Source of the DNA: Chloroflexi bacterium HGW-Chloroflexi-4
GTDB lineage: Bacteria > Chloroflexota > Anaerolineae > Anaerolineales > Anaerolineaceae
Length of the DNA: 64,000 nt
Direction: 5' to 3'
Assembly (NCBI GenBank): GCA_002840715.1
Contig: PHBW01000006.1
Span: 166,600-230,599 of the forward strand
Each line of letters opens with the position of its first letter. Within the stretch, counting starts at the first letter, position 1. The notes beneath the pieces were generated by a model. That model had not been told where the DNA came from. It ran no database searches and saw nothing but the letters and a program-made list of their open reading frames with translations. Positions 35,036-43,757 of the stretch are shown piece after piece. The translations under genes were made by a program, and so were the position numbers.

Positions 35036-36370
35036 CTACAATTTGATGCGAGCCTCGGCAGATCTGGCGTGAGCATCCAAACCTTCCATGCGGGCGATGA
35101 CGGATGAGGCGGCTGCGACGTCTGCTGCGCCGGTGGGGTTGAGCGCCACCAGGCTGACGATGTGCAAAAAGTCCCAAACATTGAGGGGAGAGGCGTAGCG
35201 CGCTGAACCGCCAGTGGGCATCACGTGGCTGGGACCGGCAGCATAATCACCCAACACTTCAAAAGACTGCTCGCCGACGAACACGCCGCCCGCAGATTCA
35301 ATTTTGGGAATCCAGTTGAAGGGTTCACTGACCACCAGGTTAAGATGTTCCGGCGCATAGCCGTTTGACAGATCAATGGCTTCATCCAAGTCTTTAGTGA
35401 CCACCATGCCGCTGCGGTCGTTGAGGGATTGATCCAAAATACTCTGACGACTGAAGGCTGGCTGACCCTTGGTGAGGGCTTCGATTTCAGCGTTGACCTT
35501 CTCAGCCAACTGGGCAGAGGGGGTCAGCAAGATGGCAGCCGCAAGAGGATCATGCTCTGCCTGAGCCAGCAGGTCAAGCGCTACCCAGTTTGGGTTGGCG
35601 GTATCATCCGCAATAATGACGGTTTCAGTGGGGCCGGCCAGGGTGTCAATGCCGACTACACCAAAAACTTGCTGTTTGGCAAGAGTGACAAAGAGATTGC
35701 CGGGGCCGAAAATCTTATCCACAGGTTTGATGGTTTGAGTGCCAAAGGCCATGGTCGCGATGGCTTGAGCGCCGCCGATGGCATAGACTTCTTCCACACC
35801 CACCAATGCGGCTGCCGCCAAAGTGACGGATGAGATACGCCCTGTGGCGCGATCGGCAGGTGAGCAGATGACGATCTCTTTTACGCCTGCCACCTGAGCC
35901 GGGATGGCAGACATGATCACCGAGGAAGGCAGTGGGGCTGAACCGCCTGGAACATATAATCCAACGCGGCGGATGGGGCGTAAAAGCTGACCCACGGTGC
36001 CGCCCATCCCTTGATCAACCCATGAAGCGGCGGGTTGTTTGCTGTGGAATGCTTTTACTCGATCAATGGAAAACCTAAGTGCTTCAAGCTGCTGGTCGGG
36101 CAAACCGGTCAACGCAGATTGCATATCTGCGGCAGAAACACGCATGAGCGCGTCTGAACGGTTATCGAGTTTTGTGTTCCAATCCACCAAGGCTTCATCG
36201 CCGCGCGATCGCACATCTGCAAGGATGCGCGCCACCGCTTCGACGGGGTTAAGTGGTTCACCAAACAAGGTTTGAATGCCATCCAATGTTTTTTGCGGCA
36301 CGACTTGCTGACCAAAAGGCTGGCGTTTCAGAAATGATTTCTTGGCTTCTTCGACAGAATAGATTTTCAT
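35036..36370 (-). CDS. hisD: Histidinol dehydrogenase
   Basis: A 444-residue zinc enzyme for the last two steps of histidine synthesis, L-histidinol to histidine with NAD. Family blocks are GLYVPGGSAPLPSSVIMSAI, YAIGGAQAIATMAFGT, DKIFGPGNLFVTLAKQQVFG, DTLAGPTETVIIAD, AEHDPLAAAILLT and NGYAPEHLNLVV; the paired Glu-His of APEHL and AEHD belong to the active and zinc sites. Full length. It is the last gene of the operon, 12 nt after the HAD gene, and is followed by a terminator. Confidence 0.97.
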   Translation of the reverse strand: MKIYSVEEAKKSFLKRQPFGQQVVPQKTLDGIQTLFGEPLNPVEAVARILADVRSRGDEALVDWNTKLDNRSDALMRVSAADMQSALTGLPDQQLEALRFSIDRVKAFHSKQPAASWVDQGMGGTVGQLLRPIRRVGLYVPGGSAPLPSSVIMSAIPAQVAGVKEIVICSPADRATGRISSVTLAAAALVGVEEVYAIGGAQAIATMAFGTQTIKPVDKIFGPGNLFVTLAKQQVFGVVGIDTLAGPTETVIIADDTANPNWVALDLLAQAEHDPLAAAILLTPSAQLAEKVNAEIEALTKGQPAFSRQSILDQSLNDRSGMVVTKDLDEAIDLSNGYAPEHLNLVVSEPFNWIPKIESAGGVFVGEQSFEVLGDYAAGPSHVMPTGGSARYASPLNVWDFLHIVSLVALNPTGAADVAAASSVIARMEGLDAHARSAEARIKL

Positions 36371-36382
36371 AATGTCCTCTTT

Positions 36383-37570
36383 TTACAGCCCTTCAAATTC
36401 GAGGGCGAGTTGGATAGCCTGGTTGACCTCGGGGACGAGCCTGGCCCCTGCTTTTAGCAAGGCCTGCAGTTTGGTTGGATTTTCGCCGATGCCCCAGGCA
36501 CTGAAGGTGCAAGACAGCCCGGCTTTCGAAAGTTGTTCCACTGCGCGGCGGACAGAAGCCGCATTGCCGCCTGAATCTTCAAACACATGAATTGAAAGCT
36601 CCGGCAGTTCTTTGAAGAGACTTAAATTGCCATTCAGGTGAAAATCAGCGGCAGCTCTCAAGGAGGTACCGGTTTGGCGGGTGACGGCGGCAGCGATGGC
36701 CGCCAGAGCCTGCACCGGTGAAGGTTTGGCAAATTCATGCGCGGGCACGTTCATGCGCTCAGCCAGCCAGCCGATCTTGCCTGCGCCGATCAGGGGCAGG
36801 GCAGTCAGACCGAGGGTTTCAAGCGCAACCTCGGCCTCGGGAGAATAATGATAAGAGGTCGCGCCGTCAGTCTCAGGCAGTGAAGGCCGGGCGGTGTAGA
36901 TGGCGGCACCCAATTTGGATTTCTGCCAGTTTTCAAGCAGCAAGTCCCGCGACTCGGGGGTTAAAAGCAGCTTGTCATAGGTTTCAAGATAGGATTCACT
37001 CTCAAACAGGCGCGGAAGCCCGGTGAGTGTTTCAAAACGTCGAGATCCCAGGGTGTAATGCTGAAAAACGCGCGTGATGATTGCACCGTCGAGTGAACGG
37101 GTATTGAGCAGCAATGCGTTCAACAGTGGATGCTCGACCAACAGCGGAAAAGGCGGATTTTCAGCGCCGAAGCGGTTCAATTCATACGTCAGGCTGGCGT
37201 ATTCCATACCTGGCTTGAAGTGACCGCCGAGTTTGGCTGGAAGTGACGAATAATCCAACTTTGGCGGGGGGAGTGCAGCGCTACGAACACTTTCACAGGC
37301 AGCCAGCAGGTCGCCGGGTAACTCCAGCCTCATGTTTTGTTCCAATAAAGCTTCAAAGATATTCGCAAGCAAAATGGGGGTGATATCCCACTCGCTGGTC
37401 ATATTAATGGCTTCAAGGCTGGCGATGACCTCTTCGCCGGGGTAAAGGTTGCCCAAACCCATCTTGGCGGTGAAGTAAGCCAGCGTGGACTGTATGGCCT
37501 TGCGGTAGCCGAGTGGTTCCACCAGGACACTGTCGAGGTCTATTAAAAAGACGGGCAGGAGGTCGCTCAC
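36383..37570 (-). CDS. HAD-superfamily hydrolase in the his operon, candidate histidinol-phosphatase
   Basis: A 395-residue protein. HAD motif I is FLIDLDSVLVEP near residue 8 with the Asp-x-Asp nucleophile/acid pair, and a motif IV-like VFEDSGGNAASV lies near residue 327. A long helical insertion between them is larger than in typical phosphatases. It starts with GTG overlapping the hisE stop (GTGA) and ends 12 nt before hisD. The operon holds genes for every histidine step except dephosphorylation of histidinol phosphate, so this is the obvious candidate. That is inference from gap and position; it does not resemble E. coli HisB-N or HisJ/PHP-type enzymes. Confidence 0.72.
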   Translation of the reverse strand: MSDLLPVFLIDLDSVLVEPLGYRKAIQSTLAYFTAKMGLGNLYPGEEVIASLEAINMTSEWDITPILLANIFEALLEQNMRLELPGDLLAACESVRSAALPPPKLDYSSLPAKLGGHFKPGMEYASLTYELNRFGAENPPFPLLVEHPLLNALLLNTRSLDGAIITRVFQHYTLGSRRFETLTGLPRLFESESYLETYDKLLLTPESRDLLLENWQKSKLGAAIYTARPSLPETDGATSYHYSPEAEVALETLGLTALPLIGAGKIGWLAERMNVPAHEFAKPSPVQALAAIAAAVTRQTGTSLRAAADFHLNGNLSLFKELPELSIHVFEDSGGNAASVRRAVEQLSKAGLSCTFSAWGIGENPTKLQALLKAGARLVPEVNQAIQLALEFEGL

Positions 37571-37839
37571 TTTTTGCGTTTCTCCAGTTCGGCGGCGATG
37601 TCTGCGGGGGTCAATCCGCGTGAGGCCAGCAAGACCAGAACGTGGTAGGTGAGATCGGATATTTCTTCGATCAGGCGGCCGTTGCCCTGGCCTTTGGCGG
37701 CCAGAATAACTTCAACGGATTCTTCACCGACCTTTTTCAAGATTTCATCCTCGCCTTTGGCGAACAGGCTGGCAGTGTAAGACCCTTCAGGGCTGGATTG
37801 CTGGCGTTCTTTGATGGTGGTAAATAATTCTTCAATCAT
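37567..37839 (-). CDS. hisE: Phosphoribosyl-ATP pyrophosphatase
   Basis: A 90-residue all-alpha enzyme that removes pyrophosphate from phosphoribosyl-ATP, step two of histidine synthesis. The MazG-like motif GEDEILKKVGEESVEVILAA holds the metal-binding Glu residues, and LIEEISDLTYHVLVLLAS carries the second acidic pair. The ATG at 37839 has GGAGTG upstream; an earlier in-frame codon at 37863 would overlap hisI. It is separate from HisI, unlike the fused HisIE of enterobacteria. Confidence 0.95.
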   Translation of the reverse strand: MIEELFTTIKERQQSSPEGSYTASLFAKGEDEILKKVGEESVEVILAAKGQGNGRLIEEISDLTYHVLVLLASRGLTPADIAAELEKRKK

Positions 37840-37843
37840 GATT

Positions 37844-38179
37844 TCACTCCGTAAGGGTATCAATAGTTAATGGGCGGAAAAAGCAGCTTGTAGCGCCGGT
37901 GTGACAGGCAGGGCCGGCAGGATGTACCAGCACCAAAATGGCGTCTTCATCGCAATCAAGCCGAAGTTCGACCAATTCAAGTGTGTTACCTGAAGTGGCG
38001 CCTTTGCGCCACAATTCACTGCGGCTGCGAGACCAGAAAGTGACCTGACCGGTTTCAAGGGTCAATTTGAGAGCCTCGGCATTCATCCAGGCCAGCATTA
38101 AAGCCTCTTTGGAATCGGCATCCTGCACGATGGCCGGGATCAAGCCTTGTTCGTTGAACTTGGGTTTGAGTATTTCCAT
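37844..38179 (-). CDS. hisI: Phosphoribosyl-AMP cyclohydrolase
   Basis: A 111-residue enzyme opening the purine ring of phosphoribosyl-AMP, step three. Zinc and magnesium site blocks are visible: [30 protein letters not shown] and [13 protein letters not shown] with the conserved Cys residues. [12 protein letters not shown] is the usual N-terminal motif. It lies 2 nt after hisF and 4 nt before hisE in the operon. Confidence 0.96.
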   Translation of the reverse strand: MEILKPKFNEQGLIPAIVQDADSKEALMLAWMNAEALKLTLETGQVTFWSRSRSELWRKGATSGNTLELVELRLDCDEDAILVLVHPAGPACHTGATSCFFRPLTIDTLTE

Positions 38180-38181
38180 CT

Positions 38182-38955
38182 CTACCTCACCAGCCGAACT
38201 GGAATTCCCTGTTGATCCAACCAGGTTTTTAGCTCTTGAATTTTCAATATGCCGTCGTGAAACAGCGAGGCAGCGAGTGCGGCATCCGCGCCGTTTTGCA
38301 GGGCGTCGGCAAAGTGCTGCACGTTACCCGCACCGCCTGAAGCGATCAACGGCACGTTGGCGGCCTTGGCAATGGCAAGGTTGAGTTCCAGATCGTAACC
38401 CGAAAGTGTGCCGTCGCGGTCCATACTGGTGACCAGCAGTTCACCTGCGCCGAGTTCCACACCTTTGGCTGCCCATTCGACGGCATCCAGACCGGTGGGG
38501 GTGCGGCCGCCGTTGACGAAGACCTCCCAGTGCGGAGATTCATCGGGCAGATTCACCCGGCGGGCATCCACTGCCAGCACGATGCACTGACAGCCGAAGG
38601 CATCTGCACCCTGGCTGAGCAAGGTCGGATCGCTGACCGCGGCAGAATTGATGCTGATCTTATCGGCACCGGCCACCAGCAGGCGGCGCATGTCTTCCAC
38701 CTTGCGGATGCCGCCGCCCACGGCCAGGGGCATGAAGACTTGGTCGGCTACGCGGCTGACCATATCTGCCACTGTGCTGCGTCCTTTGGGAGTGGCGGAA
38801 ATATCCAAAAAGACCAGTTCGTCCGCGCCGGCCTCATCGTATAAGCGGGCTTGTTCTACCGGGTCGCCGGCATCGCGCAGGTTGACAAAGTGCACGCCCT
38901 TGACCACGCGCCCGTCGCGGATATCCAGACAGGGGATGATGCGCTTGGCCAGCAT
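38182..38955 (-). CDS. hisF: Imidazole glycerol phosphate synthase, cyclase subunit
   Basis: A 257-residue (beta/alpha)8 barrel. It starts [20 protein letters not shown] with the catalytic Asp, and has [30 protein letters not shown], and the second catalytic Asp in [18 protein letters not shown]. With HisH it converts PRFAR and glutamine-derived ammonia to imidazole glycerol phosphate and AICAR. The start overlaps the hisA stop by 1 nt. Confidence 0.97.
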   Translation of the reverse strand: MLAKRIIPCLDIRDGRVVKGVHFVNLRDAGDPVEQARLYDEAGADELVFLDISATPKGRSTVADMVSRVADQVFMPLAVGGGIRKVEDMRRLLVAGADKISINSAAVSDPTLLSQGADAFGCQCIVLAVDARRVNLPDESPHWEVFVNGGRTPTGLDAVEWAAKGVELGAGELLVTSMDRDGTLSGYDLELNLAIAKAANVPLIASGGAGNVQHFADALQNGADAALAASLFHDGILKIQELKTWLDQQGIPVRLVR

Positions 38956-39695
38956 CAGCCGTCAGCCTTCTGGAACAGATCAGCCAGGCTGATGCTGTTC
39001 TCGTAAATGGCACGTCCGACGATTACCCCGGCCAGGCCGGATTCACGGACAGCCTGAATGTCAGCCAGACTACCGACGCCGCCTGAGGCAATCACTTTCA
39101 AACCGCTGACGCGGGCAATCTCCTTGGTGGATTCAAGGTTGAGCCCTTTTTGCAGACCGTCGCGGGCAATGTCGGTAAAGACCAGGGTGGTGATGCCGCG
39201 TTCGCGTACGGTAATGGCCACATCGGCCACATTCAAACGCGTCTCACCCTGCCAGCCGTGGATGCGCAGCCAGCCGTCACGGGCATCCAGACCGGCGATG
39301 ATGCGTTCAGCACCCCAGCATGCCAGCACTTCTTCAAGCAGACCAGGCGCTTCAACGATGGCCGTGCCGATCACCACGCGGGTAACGCCCATGTTGAAAG
39401 CCGCTTCAATGGATTCAAGGTTGCGCAGCCCGCCGCCGAACTGAACTTTAATACCGGCAGGCACAGCCACTTTGAGGATGGACGCAACGGCATCCATGTT
39501 CTTGATCTCACCGTCGCCAAAGGCACCATCCAGATTGATCACATGCAGCCACTGCGCACCGGCGGCGATGAATTGGCGCGCAGTCTCTGCAGGGTCTGCT
39601 GAATAAGAGGTCTGCCGGTTCGGGTCCCCTTCGCTGAGGCGTACAACCTGGCCGCTGCGTAAATCAATTGCCGGAAAAATAGTAAATGAGTCCAT
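38955..39695 (-). CDS. hisA: ProFAR isomerase
   Basis: A 246-residue barrel paralogous to His[21 protein letters not shown] holds the first catalytic Asp, [20 protein letters not shown] the phosphate loop and [16 protein letters not shown] the second Asp. [15 protein letters not shown] ends the barrel. It isomerises ProFAR to PRFAR. The key loop looks like dedicated HisA and not the bifunctional PriA, but Trp-pathway genes are not in the window to test this. Confidence 0.96.
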   Translation of the reverse strand: MDSFTIFPAIDLRSGQVVRLSEGDPNRQTSYSADPAETARQFIAAGAQWLHVINLDGAFGDGEIKNMDAVASILKVAVPAGIKVQFGGGLRNLESIEAAFNMGVTRVVIGTAIVEAPGLLEEVLACWGAERIIAGLDARDGWLRIHGWQGETRLNVADVAITVRERGITTLVFTDIARDGLQKGLNLESTKEIARVSGLKVIASGGVGSLADIQAVRESGLAGVIVGRAIYENSISLADLFQKADG

Positions 39696-39708
39696 GTTTG
39701 TCTCCGTG

Positions 39709-40326
39709 TTATGAAATCTTCAAAAAATTGGCCAACAACGCTAAGCCCGTGCGTTGACTTTTTTCGGGGTGAAACTGCACCCCAAACAGATTGTCTTTTT
39801 GAACAATGCTGGTGTATTGGATACCGTAATCCGTTTCAGCAAGACTGTCGCCGGCATTCGCGGGTTGGCAGTAATAGGAGTGATTGAAATAGGCATACGG
39901 CTCTTCAGTCAGACCACCGAGGAGCATAGAAGACCGCAGCGCGCGAAACTGGTTCCAGCCGGTGTGCGGCACCTTCAAACCGGGGATGTCTTGGAATTTC
40001 ACCACCTTGCCGGGGATCAACCCGAGGCCGGGGAAAACACCCATTTCAAGACCCACATCAAAGAAGGCCTGCATGCCCACACAGATGCCCAAGAGTGGTA
40101 CGCCGTTTTGCACGGCATCCTTGACGGGCTGGGTCAGCCCTAAAGTCTCCATACCCTTCATGAAGTTGCCAAAAGCACCCACGCCGGGCAGCACTAAACG
40201 CGAAGCGGATTTCACATCCTCGGGGCGGTTGGTGCGCAGCACCTCCACCCCCAGCGATTGCAGGGCGTGCTGCACGGAATGCAGGTTACCGGTGCCGACA
40301 TCCACCAGAACGACGCGATCGGTCAT
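39709..40326 (-). CDS. hisH: Imidazole glycerol phosphate synthase, glutaminase subunit
   Basis: A 205-residue class I glutamine amidotransferase. The nucleophile Cys is in LLGICVGMQAFFD near residue 82, and the His-Glu of the triad are in GVQFHPEKSQRTG near residue 186. VGTGNLHSVQHALQSLG at the N-terminus is typical. It supplies ammonia to HisF. It sits 2 nt after hisB and 13 nt before hisA. Confidence 0.96.
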   Translation of the reverse strand: MTDRVVLVDVGTGNLHSVQHALQSLGVEVLRTNRPEDVKSASRLVLPGVGAFGNFMKGMETLGLTQPVKDAVQNGVPLLGICVGMQAFFDVGLEMGVFPGLGLIPGKVVKFQDIPGLKVPHTGWNQFRALRSSMLLGGLTEEPYAYFNHSYYCQPANAGDSLAETDYGIQYTSIVQKDNLFGVQFHPEKSQRTGLALLANFLKIS

Positions 40327-40328
40327 GT

Positions 40329-41342
40329 TTACAGTACTCCCTTGCTGGAGGGTACGGCGCCCATGCGGCGCGGATCGAGCTGGGTGGCGGCATCCAGGGC
40401 GCGGGCGAAAGCCTTGAAAATGGCTTCGGCACGGTGGTGATCGTCACCGCCGGTGATCAGTCGCACAGAAAGGTTGCAGTGCGCCTGCACGGCGAAGGAT
40501 TCCAAAAAGTGGGTGATCAAGGTCACCGGCAGGTCGCCGACTTTTATGTCGTTCCAAACGGCATCCACCACGGTATAGGGGCGCCCTGAGAAATCGAGGC
40601 TAACCTGAGCCAGGCTCTCATCCATGGGCACGCAGGCGTTTGCCATGCGTACAAGTCCTTTGCGGTCACCGAGCGCCTGGTCAAAGGCTTTGCCGAGCGC
40701 CAGACCAACATCTTCAATCGTGTGGTGCGGGTCAATTTCGAGATCGCCTTTGGCCTGGATAATTAGATCAAACATACCGTGCACGGCTATTTGACTCAAC
40801 ATGTGATCGAAGAAGGGAATGCCAGTGCTGATCTTGTGCTTGCCGGTTCCATCGAGGTTGAGCGAAAGATTGATCGAGGTTTCTTTGGTCTTGCGTGAGA
40901 GGGATGCTTCTCTGAGCGTCAGCACTTTGCCGTCGATGATTTCATCGGGCAGACCGAGCGCCTCTGCCACTTTGTGTCGGGCTTCTTTACCGGCAGCCAA
41001 CTCGCACAGTTTCAAACTGAGAAAGAAGGTTTCAGCCCGGTTGGCGCAAGAAAGCAGCACCGCTTCGAGATGCATGGTGTTGATCCATGTTTTGAGTGCC
41101 GGGGTTTGCTTGCCCGCCAGCACCACAACATCATACTCAGTGAGAGGGGCAGAAATTTTGGCTTTGATCAAAGACGCGGTCAAGGCAGCCTCAAGACCGG
41201 CAGGCAGTGCATTCTCGGAAACATAATCCACCTGCAGGTTGCGCGGTGCCAGGCCGAGCGTGTGAAGCTGCTGCAGAGGTTCAGCCGCAAGTAATAAATC
41301 AAGCAATTTGATATCGGGGAAGATCAGGAAGGCGATTTTCAT
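40329..41342 (-). CDS. hisB: Imidazoleglycerol-phosphate dehydratase with N-terminal DJ-1/PfpI-like domain
   Basis: A 337-residue fusion. Residues about 150-337 are a full IGPD: GIPFFDHMLSQIAVHG, DPHHTIEDVGLALG, FLESFAVQAHCNL and GGDDHHRAEAIFKAFARAL, with the His/Glu manganese ligands. Residues 1-145 look like a partial DJ-1/PfpI domain: MKIAFLIFPDIKLLDLLLAA, the nucleophile-elbow-like AVLLSCANRAETFF and DGKVLTLREAS. No HAD phosphatase domain is attached, unlike E. coli HisB. The whole frame overlaps hisC by 4 nt, and no internal ribosome site with an ATG separates the domains, so a true fusion is likely. The role of the added domain is unknown. Confidence 0.9.
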   Translation of the reverse strand: MKIAFLIFPDIKLLDLLLAAEPLQQLHTLGLAPRNLQVDYVSENALPAGLEAALTASLIKAKISAPLTEYDVVVLAGKQTPALKTWINTMHLEAVLLSCANRAETFFLSLKLCELAAGKEARHKVAEALGLPDEIIDGKVLTLREASLSRKTKETSINLSLNLDGTGKHKISTGIPFFDHMLSQIAVHGMFDLIIQAKGDLEIDPHHTIEDVGLALGKAFDQALGDRKGLVRMANACVPMDESLAQVSLDFSGRPYTVVDAVWNDIKVGDLPVTLITHFLESFAVQAHCNLSVRLITGGDDHHRAEAIFKAFARALDAATQLDPRRMGAVPSSKGVL

Positions 41343-42451
41343 GGCAGTTCCTCCAGCGCTTTGATCAAGCGGTCAGTGTCTTGCGGCCGTCCCACACTCA
41401 CGCGGATGCAATCCGACAGACCTTTAGAGGTATAGTATCGCACCAACACGCCCTTTTGCGCCAGCGAATTTTTAAGCTCCGCGGCAGACCTGCCGCTGAC
41501 ACGGCAGAGGATGAAGTTGGTTTCGGAGGGATAAGGCGAAAGGTACGAAATGCCCTGCAGCGCTTTGAATAGGCGTGAACGCTCTTTGCGTAAAGCGGCG
41601 ACATTGCTTGCGAGCCAGTCAAGATCGGCCAGTGATGCCAGTGCAGCTTGGGTGCCGGCCACGTTGACATTGTAGGGCTGCTTGATCTTCCACAGGGCGG
41701 TGATCAGCCATTGGGGGAAGGCGCCGTAACCCACGCGTAGTCCAGCCAGCCCAGCCCACTTGCTGAAGGTGCGCAGCACGACAAGATTGTCGCGTTTTTC
41801 CACCTCGCGGATCAAACTGAGGGCTTCACCCAATTTGCCGCCACCCGTGGTGAATTCGATGTAGGCTTCATCCACGACCACCAGCAGGGGCAGGCCGAGC
41901 AGGGTCTGCATTTCTTCCGCGGAGGGCATGCCGCCATCCGGGTTGTTAGGGCGGGTGACAAACAAAACCTTCGGTTGTTCTTTTTTGATGGTTTGCAGCA
42001 GTGCTGGCAGGTTGATGCTGAAATCGGCATTACGTGGAATTTCAACCACCTGGCCGGTGTTGACCAGCGTGTCGAAGGAATACATGCCAAAGGTGGGCGG
42101 GCAGATGGCCACTTTTTCGCCAGGTTCGAGCCAGGCTCGCAAAATGAGGTCGAGCAATTCATCCGCACCGGAGCCGGCCATTAAATAATGCACAGGTACA
42201 CCTGTGAAGTCTGAAAGTGCCTGACGCAGCGCCCGGCTTTCGGGGTCAGGGTAGATGTGGGGATATTGTAATTCAGCCAGCGCTTTGCGTGTCTTGGGAG
42301 AAACGCCGTAAGGGTTTTCATTGGCGTCCATTTTGGTGAGGTCATCAGGCGCGAAACCGAGGCGTTCAGAAAGCACCTCGTAGGGTTCAATCGGGGTGTA
42401 GGGCGCGATGCGCTCCAGACGTTGGGGGATGGGTGGCAGGGGAGAGCTCAT
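41339..42451 (-). CDS. hisC: Histidinol-phosphate aminotransferase
   Basis: A 370-residue fold-type I PLP aminotransferase. Motifs are DANENPYGVSP, GSGADELLDLILRAW, FVTRPNNPDGG, VVDEAYIEF and the PLP-lysine block LRTFSKWAGLAGLRVGYG; the C-terminal RVSVGRPQDTDRLI binds substrate carboxylate. It transaminates imidazole acetol phosphate with glutamate. Start and stop overlap hisG and hisB by 4 nt each, as ATGA junctions. Confidence 0.96.
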   Translation of the reverse strand: MSSPLPPIPQRLERIAPYTPIEPYEVLSERLGFAPDDLTKMDANENPYGVSPKTRKALAELQYPHIYPDPESRALRQALSDFTGVPVHYLMAGSGADELLDLILRAWLEPGEKVAICPPTFGMYSFDTLVNTGQVVEIPRNADFSINLPALLQTIKKEQPKVLFVTRPNNPDGGMPSAEEMQTLLGLPLLVVVDEAYIEFTTGGGKLGEALSLIREVEKRDNLVVLRTFSKWAGLAGLRVGYGAFPQWLITALWKIKQPYNVNVAGTQAALASLADLDWLASNVAALRKERSRLFKALQGISYLSPYPSETNFILCRVSGRSAAELKNSLAQKGVLVRYYTSKGLSDCIRVSVGRPQDTDRLIKALEELP

Positions 42452-43470
42452 TTTTTGCCTGGCTTTCCAAGCGCTTCAAGCATGGCGGTGATGCGTTCTG
42501 GCTCTTCATCGAAGATGTAGGTGATCGGCATGGCCACCACGCCGCTGCCGCCGATGGCGCGCAGATCGCGGATAGCCTGCATGATCTCGCTGCGTTTAAC
42601 GATGATATTGACTGCGTACCAGTTCTGGTCCGCCTCGCGAGTGATGACGCGTGAAATGGTCGGCCCTTGCAGACCGCTGATATTGCACTCGTTGAAGATA
42701 CGTTCGGCGATGGCCTCGGGCGACTCTCCGCGGATGTTGGCGAAGACGGCCAGGTCGCCGCTGGCGCGCAGGTGGGCTTCAAAGAACTCAAGCAGGGTGC
42801 GGGCCGTCTCAAGGCATTTGGGCTTGGTGAGCAGCGATTGACGGTTGGCAATCAGCACGGTTTGAGATTTGACGATCATTCCGCCGTTGAGTGGACGCAG
42901 GTTGTTTTCTCGCAGGGTCTGGCCGGATGAAACGATATCGCAGATCAGGTCGGCGTAGCCGATGGTGGGGGCGGTCTCAAGCGTGCCTTCCGCGGGGATC
43001 AAATCCGCGTCAATGCCTCGCTCCTGTAAAAAGCGGCTGGTCAGGACGGGGTATTTGGTGGCGACACGCAAAGGGGTTTCCATCTTTTTGGCTTTGGCTT
43101 GCAGTCCTGCGATGTCCTGAATGTCCGTCCAGGCGGTGGGCACTGCCAGGCTCAACATGCAGCCGCCAAACCCAAGTGCATCGTGCAGCACCATCACCTC
43201 ACCGTTGTCGCCGCGGCGTTCCTCAACCACGTCAAGGCCGGTGATGCCGAAATCCACGGAGCCATCGCGCACGCTGACAACGATATCCGCGGGACGCTGA
43301 AAGAGCACGCTGACCCCCGGCATGTTTGGGATGAGGGCTTCGTATTGGCGCGGGTTCTCCTGGTGCACGCTGATGCCGCAATCCGCGAAGAAAGCGCGGG
43401 TGTCATCCATCAGGCGACCTTTCGAGGGCATTGAGATGCGTACATTTTGTGGGGTGATGTTTTGATCCAT
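42448..43470 (-). CDS. hisG: ATP phosphoribosyltransferase, long form
   Basis: The first enzyme of histidine synthesis, 340 residues. MPSKGRLMDDTRAFF, DIVVSVRDGSVDFGITGLDV, RVATKYPVLTSRFLQERGID and EGTLETAPTIGYADLICDIV (PRPP-binding) define the catalytic part. The C-terminal 80 residues include an ACT-like domain (WYAVNIIVKRSEIMQAIRDL, GSGVVAMPITYIFDEEPERI), so the enzyme is of the histidine-inhibited long form and needs no HisZ. It is somewhat longer than the usual 290-300 residues. AAGGA precedes the ATG. Confidence 0.96.
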   Translation of the reverse strand: MDQNITPQNVRISMPSKGRLMDDTRAFFADCGISVHQENPRQYEALIPNMPGVSVLFQRPADIVVSVRDGSVDFGITGLDVVEERRGDNGEVMVLHDALGFGGCMLSLAVPTAWTDIQDIAGLQAKAKKMETPLRVATKYPVLTSRFLQERGIDADLIPAEGTLETAPTIGYADLICDIVSSGQTLRENNLRPLNGGMIVKSQTVLIANRQSLLTKPKCLETARTLLEFFEAHLRASGDLAVFANIRGESPEAIAERIFNECNISGLQGPTISRVITREADQNWYAVNIIVKRSEIMQAIRDLRAIGGSGVVAMPITYIFDEEPERITAMLEALGKPGKK

Positions 43471-43512
43471 TTTCGACCGTCCTTTTTAATAATAATTCCT
43501 ATGTGAGTGGTA

Positions 43513-43549
43513 CCCCCTTCGGGGGGGATTTCAAGTGCATGAAATCCCC
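43513..43549 (-). repeat. Two hairpins between the his attenuator and hisG
   Basis: CCCCCTTCGGGGG (43513-43525) and GGGGATTTCA with TGAAATCCCC (43524-43533 / 43540-43549, perfect 10 bp) share part of one arm, so they are mutually exclusive. They lie between the attenuator terminator and the hisG ribosome site and could affect hisG translation or message stability. Confidence 0.6.
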
Positions 43550-43563
43550 ACAAGGGGGATGAA

Positions 43564-43593
43564 TTAAAAAACCCCCGCTGACCGGGGGGTTGG
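43564..43593 (-). terminator. Attenuator terminator of the histidine operon
   Basis: On the minus strand AACCCCC (43591-43585) pairs with GGGGGTT (43576-43570), followed by six T (43571-43566). A competing pairing is visible: GGTCGGTT (43636-43629), overlapping the leader-peptide stop, with AACCAACC (43595-43588), which would break the terminator. Upstream, ACCTCCA in the leader frame (about 43682-43676) can pair with TGGAGGT (43640-43634) and free the terminator. This is the classic arrangement for amino-acid attenuation. Confidence 0.88.
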
Positions 43594-43626
43594 TTTTCAC
43601 AGAGCACCCTTATGTTACAGGTGTGA

Positions 43627-43698
43627 CTAACCGACCTCCAGGTCAATTTGGGGGGTATTATGATGATGGTGCACGTGGAGGTTCAGTTTTGTGTTCAT
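43627..43698 (-). CDS. hisL: His leader peptide (23 residues)
   Basis: A short frame starting MNTKLNLHVHHHHNTPQ and ending LEVG before a TAG. Five of residues 8-13 are histidine, including four in a row (codons at 43660-43677). It is followed by an attenuator terminator and then hisG. Ribosome stalling at these codons when His-tRNA is scarce should favour the antiterminator. There is no Shine-Dalgarno sequence; the predicted RNA start lies about 2 nt before the ATG, so it is probably translated as a leaderless message. The peptide has no other expected function. Confidence 0.9.
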   Translation of the reverse strand: MNTKLNLHVHHHHNTPQIDLEVG

Positions 43699-43706
43699 TA
43701 GGCAAT

Positions 43707-43736
43707 ATGATAACTTAATTGGTCTGGTGTTGTCAA
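43707..43736 (-). promoter_or_regulatory. Promoter of the histidine operon
   Basis: On the minus strand TTGACA (43736-43731) and TATCAT (43712-43707), spacing 18 nt. The leader ATG at 43698 begins 8 nt after the -10 element. Confidence 0.85.
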
Positions 43737-43757
43737 TAAGAGAAAAATCAAAAGATT

